Below are positions 32,763-40,289 of a stretch of 64,000 bases of DNA, one piece after another. The stretch covers positions 1,426,001-1,490,000 of the forward strand of contig CAWKDV010000002.1 in assembly GCA_963848495.1 (NCBI GenBank), read 5' to 3'. The notes beneath the pieces were generated by a model. That model was given only the letters and a program-made list of their open reading frames with translations, was not told where the DNA came from and made no database searches. A program made the position numbers and the translations under genes. The stretch's first letter is position 1; each line of letters opens with the position of its first letter. The stretch is from JAICJR01 sp963848495. GTDB taxonomy: Bacteria > Actinomycetota > Thermoleophilia > Solirubrobacterales > Thermoleophilaceae.

Positions 32763-32779
32763 TCTCACAGTTTGTGAGA
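32763..32779 (-). promoter_or_regulatory. inverted repeat next to the CBS gene ribosome site
   Basis: Perfect 7-bp arms TCTCACA / TGTGAGA with a 3-nt spacer, 10-26 nt before the GTG start. Its proximal arm overlaps GAGAGGAG, so an RNA hairpin could hide the ribosome site; a DNA operator is also possible. Confidence 0.45.
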
Positions 32780-32808
32780 TGAACGTAGTACGGGGAGTCC
32801 CGCCGTGA

Positions 32809-32848
32809 CATCCGGGGACCGCCCGGCTCCCGCTCCGTAGGCACTACG
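32809..32848 (-). promoter_or_regulatory. two-part stress-island motif, site d
   Basis: On the minus strand CGTAGT (32848-32843) and CGGATG (32814-32809), spacing 28 bp, ending 55 nt before the CBS start. The left box sits within the palindrome CTACGTAG. Confidence 0.55.
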
Positions 32849-32855
32849 TAGCCCG

Positions 32856-33173
32856 TTACGGGGTCACGACGAAGTGGATGTCGTGTGCGCCCTCGAGCGA
32901 GAAGCTGGTCGCTGCGCCGAGGGCGACGTCGATCAGGAAGTCCGGCCGTCCCCAGCGTTCGTCCTGCTCGGCGTCGATGTAGAAGGGCGCTCCGCCGATC
33001 TCGCCCAGCAGGACGTCGTGCGGACCGGGCGGCATCTCATCAGCCAATAGGCACATCGGGGAGCTGCCGTCGCAGCAGCCCCCCGACTGGAAGAACGCGA
33101 CCGGGCCGTGCTCGGCCCGGAGGCGGCTGATCGCCTCCAGGGCCGAGCCGGTCGCGGTCACGCGCGAGCCCAT
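32856..33173 (-). CDS. DUF779 family protein
   Basis: A 105-residue DUF779 protein. Conserved features are the N-terminal AISRLRAEHGPVAFFQSGGCCDGSSPMC (Cys-Cys and a third Cys) and IDAEQDERWGRPDFLIDVALGAATSFSLEGAHDIHFV. DUF779 genes are commonly found next to aldehyde dehydrogenases, as here, but their role is undefined; the three Cys suggest metal binding. ATG 33173 is 4 bp after the dehydrogenase stop, so they are one operon. Confidence 0.88.
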   Translation of the reverse strand: MGSRVTATGSALEAISRLRAEHGPVAFFQSGGCCDGSSPMCLLADEMPPGPHDVLLGEIGGAPFYIDAEQDERWGRPDFLIDVALGAATSFSLEGAHDIHFVVTP

Positions 33174-33177
33174 CGGC

Positions 33178-34719
33178 CTAGAAGAAGCCGAGCGCGTTCT
33201 GGTCGTAGCTGACCAGGATGCACTTGGTCTGCGTGTAGTGGTCCAGCATCATCTTGTGCGTCTCGCGTCCGACGCCGGACTGCTTGTAGCCGCCGAACGA
33301 CGCGTGGGCGGGATAGAGGTGGTAGCAGTTGGTCCACACCCTGCCCGCCTTGATGCCGCGCCCCATCCGGAACGCACGGCTCCCGTCGCGCGTCCAGACG
33401 CCGGCGCCCAGGCCGTACATCGTGTCGTTGGCGATGTGCAGCGCATCCGCCTCGTCCCTGAAGGTGGTCACGGCCAGCACTGGGCCGAAGATCTCCTCTT
33501 GGAACACACGCATGTCGTTACGGCCCTTCAGCACGGTCGGCTTGTAGTAGTAGCCGTCCGCCAGCTCGCCCTCGTGGTGGGCGCGCTCGCCGCCGATGAG
33601 CACCTCGGCGCCCTCCTCACGGCCGATCTTCACGTAGCCCTCGATCTTGTCGAGCTGCGCCTGCGACACCTGCGGCCCGATCTGGGTCGTGATGTCGAGC
33701 GGATGGCCCATCCTGATCGCGGCGATGCGCTCGAGCGCGCGCTCGATGAACGCGTCGTAAATCGACTCCTGGATGAGTGCACGCGATGGGCACGTGCAGA
33801 CCTCGCCCTTGTTGAAGGCGTAGAGGACGAGCCCCTCGATCGCCTTGTCGAAGAACGCGTCGTCGGCCGCCATCACGTCCTCGAAGAAGACGTTCGGCGA
33901 CTTGCCGCCGAGCTCGGTCGTCGAGGGGATGATGTTCTGGGCGGCGTACTGCATGATCAGCCGCCCGGTGACGGTCTCGCCGGTGAAGGCGATCTTGGCG
34001 ATGCGCTTGCTCGTTGCGAGCGCGCGGCCGATCTCGGCGCCCGGGCCGTTGACGACGTTGATCACTCCGCCGGGCACGACCTCGCGGATCAGCTCGGCGA
34101 GCTTCAGGATCGACCACGGCGTCGGGGTCGCCGGCTTGACGACCGTGCAGTTGCCGCCGGCAAGCGCCGGGGCGATCTTCCACGCCGCCATCAGCAGCGG
34201 GAAGTTGAACGGGATGATCTGCCCGACCACACCGAGAGGCTCGCGGAAGTGGTAAGCGACCGTGTTCTGGTCGATCTCCGCGATCGAGCCCTCCTCGGCG
34301 CGGATCGCGCCGGCGAAGTAGCGGAAGTGGTCTGCGGCGAGCGGGATGTCGGCGGCCAGCGTCTCACGCACCGGCTTGCCGTTGTCCCAGGTCTCCGCGA
34401 CCGCCAGCATCTCCTTGTGCTCGTCGATCGCGTCGGCGATCGCGTTCAGCACCGCGGCGCGCTCGGTGAGCGAGCTCGCGCCCCAATCGTCCTTCGCCGC
34501 GTGCGCGGCGTCGAGCGCGAGCTCGATGTCCTCGGGGCTCGACTGAGGCACCTCGCAGAACGGCTGGCCCGTGACCGGGCTCAGGTTCTCGTGGTACTCG
34601 CCGCTCACGGGCGGGACCCACTCGCCCCCGATGAAATTCTCGTAGCGGGGCTTCAGCTCGACCGGACTTCCCGATCGGCCAGGGGCCTCGTACACGGTAG
34701 GACTAGCGACAGTAGCCAT
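33178..34719 (-). CDS. NAD+-dependent aldehyde dehydrogenase
   Basis: A 513-residue ALDH superfamily enzyme of the ExaC/AldA-like acetaldehyde dehydrogenase type. The catalytic Cys is in FNKGEVCTCPSRAL (near residue 307) and the general-base Glu is in STTELGGKSPNVFF (near 268). Cofactor binding uses IPFNFPLLMAAWKIAPALAGGNCTVVKP and FTGETVTGRLI. ATG 34719 has GAGGAGG upstream, and TTTAAC in the leader may be promoter sequence. It is followed within 4 bp by DUF779. Expected role: oxidation of acetaldehyde or related aldehydes under stress or alcohol use. Confidence 0.93.
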   Translation of the reverse strand: MATVASPTVYEAPGRSGSPVELKPRYENFIGGEWVPPVSGEYHENLSPVTGQPFCEVPQSSPEDIELALDAAHAAKDDWGASSLTERAAVLNAIADAIDEHKEMLAVAETWDNGKPVRETLAADIPLAADHFRYFAGAIRAEEGSIAEIDQNTVAYHFREPLGVVGQIIPFNFPLLMAAWKIAPALAGGNCTVVKPATPTPWSILKLAELIREVVPGGVINVVNGPGAEIGRALATSKRIAKIAFTGETVTGRLIMQYAAQNIIPSTTELGGKSPNVFFEDVMAADDAFFDKAIEGLVLYAFNKGEVCTCPSRALIQESIYDAFIERALERIAAIRMGHPLDITTQIGPQVSQAQLDKIEGYVKIGREEGAEVLIGGERAHHEGELADGYYYKPTVLKGRNDMRVFQEEIFGPVLAVTTFRDEADALHIANDTMYGLGAGVWTRDGSRAFRMGRGIKAGRVWTNCYHLYPAHASFGGYKQSGVGRETHKMMLDHYTQTKCILVSYDQNALGFF

Positions 34720-34825
34720 GCGTCCTCCTCTGTTAAAGAGCCACCTCAAGCACAGCACCATCCCCTCGCTGAGGCATCCGGGCGGGCGCGCAACGGGGAT
34801 GTGGAAAACCCGTACGCTCACTGAG

Positions 34826-35912
34826 ATGCCGCGGTTGAGCCGCATCGCCGGGCTCGCGCTGGGACTGTGGCTGGTCGCGGCCACGCCCGCGAGCGCCGAC
34901 CTGCGGGTCGACGGACACGGCAACGGGCACGGGATCGGCATGCCGCAGTACGGCGCGTACGGCTGGGCGCTCGAGACGCGGCACACCTACCCGTACATCC
35001 TCTCGCGCTACTACCCCGGCACCACGCTTCGGCGCACCCAGGCGCGCACGATCCGGGTGCTGCTCAAGCAGGGACCGGAGCTGCTGGTGGCCGACGCGAC
35101 GCAGCTCACGGCGCCGGGCCGCGCGCCGATCTCGCTTCACGCCGAGCGCACCTACCGCTTCGAGCCCGATGGCGCCGGGCTGCGCGTGGTGGACACCGAG
35201 GCGAACCGGACGAAGGTGCGCGTGGCCTCGCCCGCGACGGTCAGCGGAAGCTCTACCGTGCGCCTGCGCGGCCGGGCGCAGAACGGCGTGATGAGCGGCC
35301 GCTACCGCGGCCAGCTCGTGATCTCCGCCGCGACCGGCGGGCTCAGCGCCGTGAGCCGCCTCGACCTCGAGCTCTACCTGCGCGGCGTGGTGCCATCCGA
35401 GATGCCGGCGAGCTGGCCGCTCCAGGCGCTCGAGTCCCAGGCGGTGGCGGCGCGCTCGTACGCGCTGCGCAGCCTTGCTCCCGCCCAGCCGTTCGACGTC
35501 TACGCGGACACCCGCTCGTAGGTGTATCGCGGCGTCAGCGCCGAGAGCTCGCGCACCACCACGGCGGTGACCGCCACGAGCGGGCGGGCGCTCGGCGGCA
35601 GTCGACGAGGAGTGGGGCGGACTGCCGGTGCCGTACCTGCGCTCGGTCGCCGACCCCTACGAGCGCCTCTCGCCCTGGCACAACTGGACGGTGACGCTCA
35701 CCACGGCGGACGTCGAGGCGCGCCTTGGGCCGCTGCTGCTCGGAAGCCTCCAGGACATCCGCGTGGTGGAGCGCAACTCGTCGGGGCGCGCGGCGCGAGT
35801 CGAGATCCAGGGCAGTGGCGGGACGACCGAGGCGAGCGGCACGCAGATCCGGACGGCGCTCGGCCTGCGCAGCACCTGGTTCACGCTGCCCAGCCGGAAT
35901 TCGGCTCAGTAG
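34826..35912 (+). pseudogene. SpoIID/LytB-like gene, two lesions
   Basis: The frame starts with a signal peptide (PRLSRIAGLALGLWLVAATPASA) and reads a SpoIID/LytB domain with GHGIGMPQYGAYGWA, YLRGVVPSEMPASWPLQALESQAVAARSYAL and DTRS, then meets TAG at 35519-35521 where relatives have Gln (DTRS-Gln-VY). The frame resumes VYRGVSAESSRTTTAVTATSGRALGG, but near 35600 about 20 expected residues (the SGG segment) are missing and the frame shifts. The third part, VDEEWGGLPVPYLRSVADPYERLSPWHNW, continues in another frame to TAG 35912. Two independent lesions make this a pseudogene rather than a readthrough case. SpoIID-type proteins are cell-wall lytic transglycosylases. Confidence 0.85.
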
Positions 35913-35947
35913 TTACTACGGGCCGATCGGCACGGTTCACGGGATTT
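35909..35947 (+). promoter_or_regulatory. two-part stress-island motif, site e
   Basis: AGTAGT at 35909-35914, then TACTAC, and GGGATT at 35942-35947 in the CGGATG position, spacing 27 bp, ending 57 nt before the next ATG. The right box is the most divergent of the set. Confidence 0.4.
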
Positions 35948-36004
35948 CGTCCGCGCCTCTCCGAGCTACGGTCGAAGTGTGACCTCTACCAAGGAGGGAA
36001 GACG

Positions 36005-36466
36005 ATGACCGCGCCCGAGCAGTTCAGCTCGATCGACTTGATCCAGCTCTCGGATCTCGCCTGGACGGCGGTGGATCCGGATGGAGCGCACGAGGACGAG
36101 GAGGCGCGTTGGGCGGCCTCCCTACCGCTGCGCTGGTCTCCGCCGGGAAGCGCCGCGGCCCTCGCCGACATGCTCGCCGAGAGGGTCACGTCCCTGTCGA
36201 ACGGGGCCGGGTCGGCCCGGCTGAAGCTCGTGGCGGCGGCGATGTGCTTCCTCGCCGATCACCCGGCTCCGCGCGCGCTCGACGAGGCGCTCCTGCGGGA
36301 GGCGCTGCACGAGGCGTTCGCCACCGATGGAGTGCCCGTCGATGTGGCCGCGGAGCTGGCGATTCGCGCCGCGAGGGTCGATGCCCACGTGAAGGCACGC
36401 GCGGCACGGGACCCTGAGCCGCACGAGCGCCACCATCCGTCGGCCGAGCTGGGACCGGAGCTCTAG
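36005..36466 (+). CDS. hypothetical protein in the stress island
   Basis: A 153-residue soluble, alpha-helical, acidic protein (QLSDLAWTAVDPDGAHEDEEARWAASLPL; later EALLREALHEAF and a His-rich tail HERHHPSAELGPEL). I recognise no family. ATG 36005 has a strong AAGGAGG at 35991-35997 and motif site e upstream, so it is probably co-regulated with the other stress genes. The stop overlaps the convergent acetyltransferase stop. Confidence 0.7.
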   Translation: MTAPEQFSSIDLIQLSDLAWTAVDPDGAHEDEEARWAASLPLRWSPPGSAAALADMLAERVTSLSNGAGSARLKLVAAAMCFLADHPAPRALDEALLREALHEAFATDGVPVDVAAELAIRAARVDAHVKARAARDPEPHERHHPSAELGPEL

Positions 36467-37089
36467 CCCAGGCGGGGTCTCGGCGGCGTGCCGTTCACGT
36501 CCGCACGGGCCGCCACCTGGAGCAGCTTCCGGACCGCCGGCGAGAACCCGACCTCGGGAATCGGGATCTCGACCTCGACCGTGCCGGATTCGCGATCGAC
36601 CTCGCGCACCGGCCCGAGGCTTTCGAGCAGCTCGCGCATCTCGTGATTCGACGCGAGCATCAGCGCGCTGAACGCCGTGATGCCCTCCTCACGGGCACGG
36701 CCGGCCAGCGCCCGTACGAGCAGCGTGCCGAGCCCCCTCTGCTGGTACTCGTCGAGCACGGTCACGGCGAGCTCGGCCACCTGCGGGCGATCGCTCCAGC
36801 GCACGTAGCGCGCGACGCCGATGCCCCTGCCGCTCTCCTCCTCGATGGCGGCGATCGCCTCGTGATCGTGGTGGTCGACCTCGGTGAGGTAGCGCAGCGT
36901 CTCCTTGCTGAGGCTGTCGGTGGGGGTGAGAAAGCGCCGGTAGCGTGCCTCGCGCGACAGGCGGTCGAAGCCCTGCTGCAGCAGCTCCTTGTCCGAGTCT
37001 CTGATCTGCCGCAGCCGTACGCGAAGCCCGTCCGGGAGGACAACCGCTGCGCCCAGGTCGACGATCTCGCTCGTGGTCGGAGCGGTCAC
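36463..37089 (-). CDS. GNAT acetyltransferase, Pat-like
   Basis: A 208-residue GNAT protein. The N-terminal part reads LPDGLRVRLRQIRDSDKELLQQGFDRLSREARYRRFLTP, the typical start of actinobacterial protein-lysine acetyltransferases and the acetyltransferase domain of Pat/YfiQ. The acetyl-CoA loop is VLDEYQQRGLGTLLVRAL near residue 115. Mycobacterial Pat has a fused cyclic-nucleotide domain, absent here, so control differs. GTG start; 10 bp after the USP stop on the same strand, suggesting an operon. A role in acylating metabolic enzymes or USPs is inferred from context. Confidence 0.82.
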   Translation of the reverse strand: MTAPTTSEIVDLGAAVVLPDGLRVRLRQIRDSDKELLQQGFDRLSREARYRRFLTPTDSLSKETLRYLTEVDHHDHEAIAAIEEESGRGIGVARYVRWSDRPQVAELAVTVLDEYQQRGLGTLLVRALAGRAREEGITAFSALMLASNHEMRELLESLGPVREVDRESGTVEVEIPIPEVGFSPAVRKLLQVAARADVNGTPPRPRLG

Positions 37090-37099
37090 TTCGCCCCGG

Positions 37100-37972
37100 C
37101 TAGTCCCGCTGGCCGCGAACCACGAGCACCGAGCAGGGGGCCCCGTGGGCCACGCGCTCGCTCACGCTGCCGAGCGACTGGAGTCCGCTGGTGCCGCGGT
37201 TTCCGACCACGATCAGGGACACGCGCAGCTCCTCGGCCAGCCTCGGCAGCTCCTTGTGGGCCTCACCGGACGGCCGCAGGATCGCGACCTCCGTGCCGAC
37301 AGCCTCGCCGAGCTCGGCAGCCTGAGCCGCGAGCCGGCGGCGCAGGCTCCGGTCGCGACGGCTGAGGCCGGCGCAGGCGAGCACGGGCTGCGAGCCATGC
37401 CGCGCCGCGATGCGGGCGGCGAGATCGACCGCGGCGACAGACGACTCAGACCCCTCGCTGCCGACGAGCAGCACGCGCGGAGCCCAGTCTTCGTGCCACT
37501 GCCGGCGCGCCATCAGCACGGGCATGGTTGCCCGGTGGACGAGCGTCGAGGCGGTGCTGCCGAGGATGATGCCGCCGATCCGGCGGTGCAGGTGCGGTCC
37601 GACCGCGATCAGGTCGGGCACCGCCCCCAGGCCGCCAGTGCCGAAGCTCTCGAACAGCTCCGCGGGCGGAACCGCCGAGCTCAGCAGGCTGCGGCTGCAG
37701 TCCGCGCCGAGCTCCGCCGCCACGTCGCGGGCGCGCGTCAGCGCCTCGTCGGCGCGCCAGTCGCTGATGGTCGTCTGCGCGTGGCGCCCCTCGCCCTGGG
37801 CCTGGCGCACGCATACGAGGTCGAAATGCGCGCCCGGACCGGCCAGCAGTGCCGCCTGGCGGACGGCCTCGAGCGCGGATGGGCTGCCGTCCACGCCGCA
37901 TAGCACCCGCTCGAAGATCGGGCTCGAGATGGTGTCCTCGGGGGCCGCGATGGGGGCGCTGTGCAGGTTCAT
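37100..37972 (-). CDS. universal stress protein, two UspA domains
   Basis: A 290-residue tandem UspA protein (about 18-150 and 160-288). The first domain has VLCGVDGSPSALEAVRQAALLAG and ends VGPHLHRRIGGIILGSTASTLVHRATMPVLMAR. The second ends VVGNRGTSGLQSLGSVSERVAHGAPCSVLVVRG, where the ATP-binding glycines are partly degenerate. It is the first gene of a pair with the Pat-like acetyltransferase, a combination known in mycobacteria, where USP is a Pat substrate. ATG 37972, divergent from the trehalose synthase. Confidence 0.9.
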   Translation of the reverse strand: MNLHSAPIAAPEDTISSPIFERVLCGVDGSPSALEAVRQAALLAGPGAHFDLVCVRQAQGEGRHAQTTISDWRADEALTRARDVAAELGADCSRSLLSSAVPPAELFESFGTGGLGAVPDLIAVGPHLHRRIGGIILGSTASTLVHRATMPVLMARRQWHEDWAPRVLLVGSEGSESSVAAVDLAARIAARHGSQPVLACAGLSRRDRSLRRRLAAQAAELGEAVGTEVAILRPSGEAHKELPRLAEELRVSLIVVGNRGTSGLQSLGSVSERVAHGAPCSVLVVRGQRD

Positions 37973-38039
37973 TGCCTCTCGATTCCAGCCTACGACCGGC
38001 GGGCTCGCCCGGCATCGGGGCTGGCTGCGGCGATGGGTC

Positions 38040-38079
38040 CGTAGTTACCCGATATGCGGTAGCGCGATTGACTCGGATG
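38040..38079 (+). promoter_or_regulatory. two-part stress-island motif, site f
   Basis: CGTAGT at 38040-38045, then TACCCG, and CGGATG at 38074-38079, spacing 28 bp, ending 56 nt before the trehalose synthase ATG. It is one of the clearest sites. Confidence 0.6.
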
Positions 38080-38135
38080 CGGTCTGATCGGCCTCGCCGT
38101 AAGGTCCCTCCAACGTTCCGGACGAAGGAGGTCCG

Positions 38136-39599
38136 ATGGCCACCGCCACCGCTCCGCACATCAAGGAGCGCTCCGTCCTACCCGTCGATCCCGCCCGCTT
38201 CGACGCCCTGGTTCCGGCGCGGTCCACACGCGACTCGCTCCGGGCCTCCAACCGCCGCGCCAGCGAGCTGTTCGAGGGCCGCGTGCTCTGGAGCGTGTCG
38301 GCGCGCTCGCGCAGCGGCGGCCTTGTGGAGCTGCTCGAGTCCGAGACCGCGTACGCACGCGGCGCCGGAATCGACGCGCGCTGGGAGGTGATCGGCGCAA
38401 GCGACGACTTCTTTCGGCTCGTCACGCGACTCCACAACAACCTCCACGGGGAGGACGGAGACGAGCAGCGCTTCGGCGAGGCCGAGCGGGCTCTCTACGA
38501 GCAGACGCTCCGTGCGCAGGCGCAGGAGCTCAGCAAGCGCGTCGCACCCGGCGACGTCGTCGTCCTCCACAACCCGCACACGCTCCCCCTGATCGACGCG
38601 GTCAAGGAAGCCGGCGCCTACGTGATCTGGCGCTGCCACGTGGGAGCGGACGTGCCGAACGACGAGGCCCGCCGGGCCTGGCGGTTCCTCGATCGCTACA
38701 CCCGCCGTGCGGACGCCTACGTCTTCTCGCGGCTCCAGTTCGTCTGGCAGAGCCTCGACCGCACCAAGGCGTTCGTGATCCTGCCTTCGCTCAACCCGCT
38801 GTCACCGAAGAACCAGGAGCTCAGCGCGCAAGCGGTCGCGGAGATCCTGGCCGTCACCGGGATCCAGTCAGGCGAGGCGGAGGACGGGACTACCTTCACG
38901 CGCGTCGACGGATCTCCGGGCCGGGTCGACCGGCTCGCGGATCTGGCCGGCACGGCTCCGATCGATCCCGACACGGAGATCGTCCTCCAGGTGTCCCACT
39001 GGAACCGGCTGAAGGATCCGGCGGGCCTGGTCGATTGGTTCGCCGGGCAGGTCGCTCCACGCTGCGACGCGCATCTGGTGCTCGCGGGGCCGGACGTGTC
39101 GGCGATGGTGGCCGAGCCCGAGGCGACATCCATCTTCGAAGACGCGCGTGCACGCTGGCACAAACTCGACGCCGCGATGCGCGAGCGCATCCACCTCGTG
39201 GCGGTCCCGACCGACGATCCGGAGGAGGCGGCGGCGATCATCAACGCGCTCCAGCGCCGCGCAGCGGTGGTCGTCCAGAACAGCCGCGGCGAGGGCTTCG
39301 GCATGACCGTGCTCGAGGCGATGTGGAAGCGCCGGCCGGTGGTCTGCACCCGCGTCGGCGGGCTGCAGGAGCAGGTGGTGGACGGCGTGACCGGCTTCGT
39401 GCGGGACGTCGATGACGGTCGGGGCGGAGCCGACGCGACGCTCGCCCTGCTCGCCGACCTGAATCTGCGCGAGCGCTTCGCCTCGGCCGGGCACGAGCGC
39501 GTCCGGGAGCACTTCCTGCTGCCGCGAGAGATCGCGGAGTGGGAGGCGGTCTTCGAGCGCGTGGTCTACTCGTCCTCGAGCTCCTCCACCACCTCGTAG
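38136..39599 (+). CDS. GT4 glycosyltransferase, TreT-like trehalose synthase
   Basis: A 487-residue GT-B glycosyltransferase resembling trehalose glycosyltransferring synthase (TreT), which joins NDP-glucose and glucose to make trehalose. The N-terminal domain has GRVLWSVSARSRSGGLVELLESETAYARGAGIDARWEVIG and VVLHNPHTLPLIDAVKEAGAYVIWRCHVGAD. The GT4 donor site is NSRGEGFGMTVLEAMWKRRPVVCTRVGG (about residues 380-408). AAGGAGG precedes the ATG, with motif site f in the promoter region. Trehalose is a compatible solute, matching the stress context. The C-terminal poly-Ser overlaps the convergent ABM gene by 34 bp. Confidence 0.88.
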   Translation: MATATAPHIKERSVLPVDPARFDALVPARSTRDSLRASNRRASELFEGRVLWSVSARSRSGGLVELLESETAYARGAGIDARWEVIGASDDFFRLVTRLHNNLHGEDGDEQRFGEAERALYEQTLRAQAQELSKRVAPGDVVVLHNPHTLPLIDAVKEAGAYVIWRCHVGADVPNDEARRAWRFLDRYTRRADAYVFSRLQFVWQSLDRTKAFVILPSLNPLSPKNQELSAQAVAEILAVTGIQSGEAEDGTTFTRVDGSPGRVDRLADLAGTAPIDPDTEIVLQVSHWNRLKDPAGLVDWFAGQVAPRCDAHLVLAGPDVSAMVAEPEATSIFEDARARWHKLDAAMRERIHLVAVPTDDPEEAAAIINALQRRAAVVVQNSRGEGFGMTVLEAMWKRRPVVCTRVGGLQEQVVDGVTGFVRDVDDGRGGADATLALLADLNLRERFASAGHERVREHFLLPREIAEWEAVFERVVYSSSSSSTTS

Positions 39600-39871
39600 A
39601 CGCCCGAGACGTGCTGGTTCTCCACGAACGCGGACACGGCGTCGACCCGCATGTTCTCGTCGGCGTCGGCCGCCGAGCGCCAGGCGTGGTAGTCGTCCTT
39701 CGTCATGTCGAAGATGCCGAACGAGATGATCTCGTCCTCGTCGCGGATGTTGCGCGCGTGGTAGGCGCGGACCAGGCCCGGCGGGCGGTTGCCCTCGCCC
39801 GGATCCCAGGCGCGGCGGAACTGGTCCCACGAGCCCGGCTTCAGACGGCGGGCGGTGAACATCACGATCAT
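39566..39871 (-). CDS. ABM-like dimeric alpha/beta-barrel protein
   Basis: A 101-residue protein with the layout of antibiotic biosynthesis monooxygenase-like ferredoxin-fold proteins: MIVMFTARRLKPGSWDQFRRAW as first strand-helix, ARNIRDEDEIISFGIFDM in the middle and VDAVSAFVENQHVSGVYEVVEELEDE at the end. Function unknown. ATG 39871 is preceded by a weak purine tract. The 3' end is antisense to the end of the trehalose synthase gene. Confidence 0.7.
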   Translation of the reverse strand: MIVMFTARRLKPGSWDQFRRAWDPGEGNRPPGLVRAYHARNIRDEDEIISFGIFDMTKDDYHAWRSAADADENMRVDAVSAFVENQHVSGVYEVVEELEDE

Positions 39872-39909
39872 CTCTGTGACCTCGCTGGTTGGTTGAGTTG
39901 CAGGGTCCG

Positions 39910-40266
39910 TCAGCGCGCGGCCAGCCAGTCCGCGACCGCCTCGGGCGGGTGGCCCTTCCACTGGGCCTTCGCCGCGAGGTCGATCAGCTCGCCGGGGTCG
40001 CCGTCGTAGCTTGCATGCCCGCCGTGTGACCCGAGATAGAGGGCGACCGCGGCGGCGACCGACACGGCCGGGTTCTCGGCGTCGTAGTCCGCGCCCTCGA
40101 GGGCGATCGCCAGACGCTCCTCGAGGTTGTCGACCGCCCGCACGGGCTCGTCGTCGTCCTCGAGCTGCTCCTCGAGCCGGCCGAGGTCGGGATCGGTCCC
40201 GTCCGGATCGCAGACCTCCACCGCGCGCCTGACCACATCGGCGACGGTGGGCTCCCGGCGATCCAT
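39910..40266 (-). CDS. acidic hypothetical protein
   Basis: A protein of about 118 residues, rich in Asp/Glu and Ala (DRREPTVADVVRRAVEVCDPDGTD; DDDEPVRAVDNLEERLAIALEG; AAAVALYLGSHGG). The C-terminus, DLAAKAQWKGHPPEAVADWLAAR, looks helical. I recognise no family. ATG 40266 is preferred; ATG 40275 is possible. It lies upstream of the ABM-like gene on the same strand, with a 38-bp gap. Confidence 0.6.
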   Translation of the reverse strand: MDRREPTVADVVRRAVEVCDPDGTDPDLGRLEEQLEDDDEPVRAVDNLEERLAIALEGADYDAENPAVSVAAAVALYLGSHGGHASYDGDPGELIDLAAKAQWKGHPPEAVADWLAAR

Positions 40267-40289
40267 GGCGCGCATGGTACGCCGGTCGG

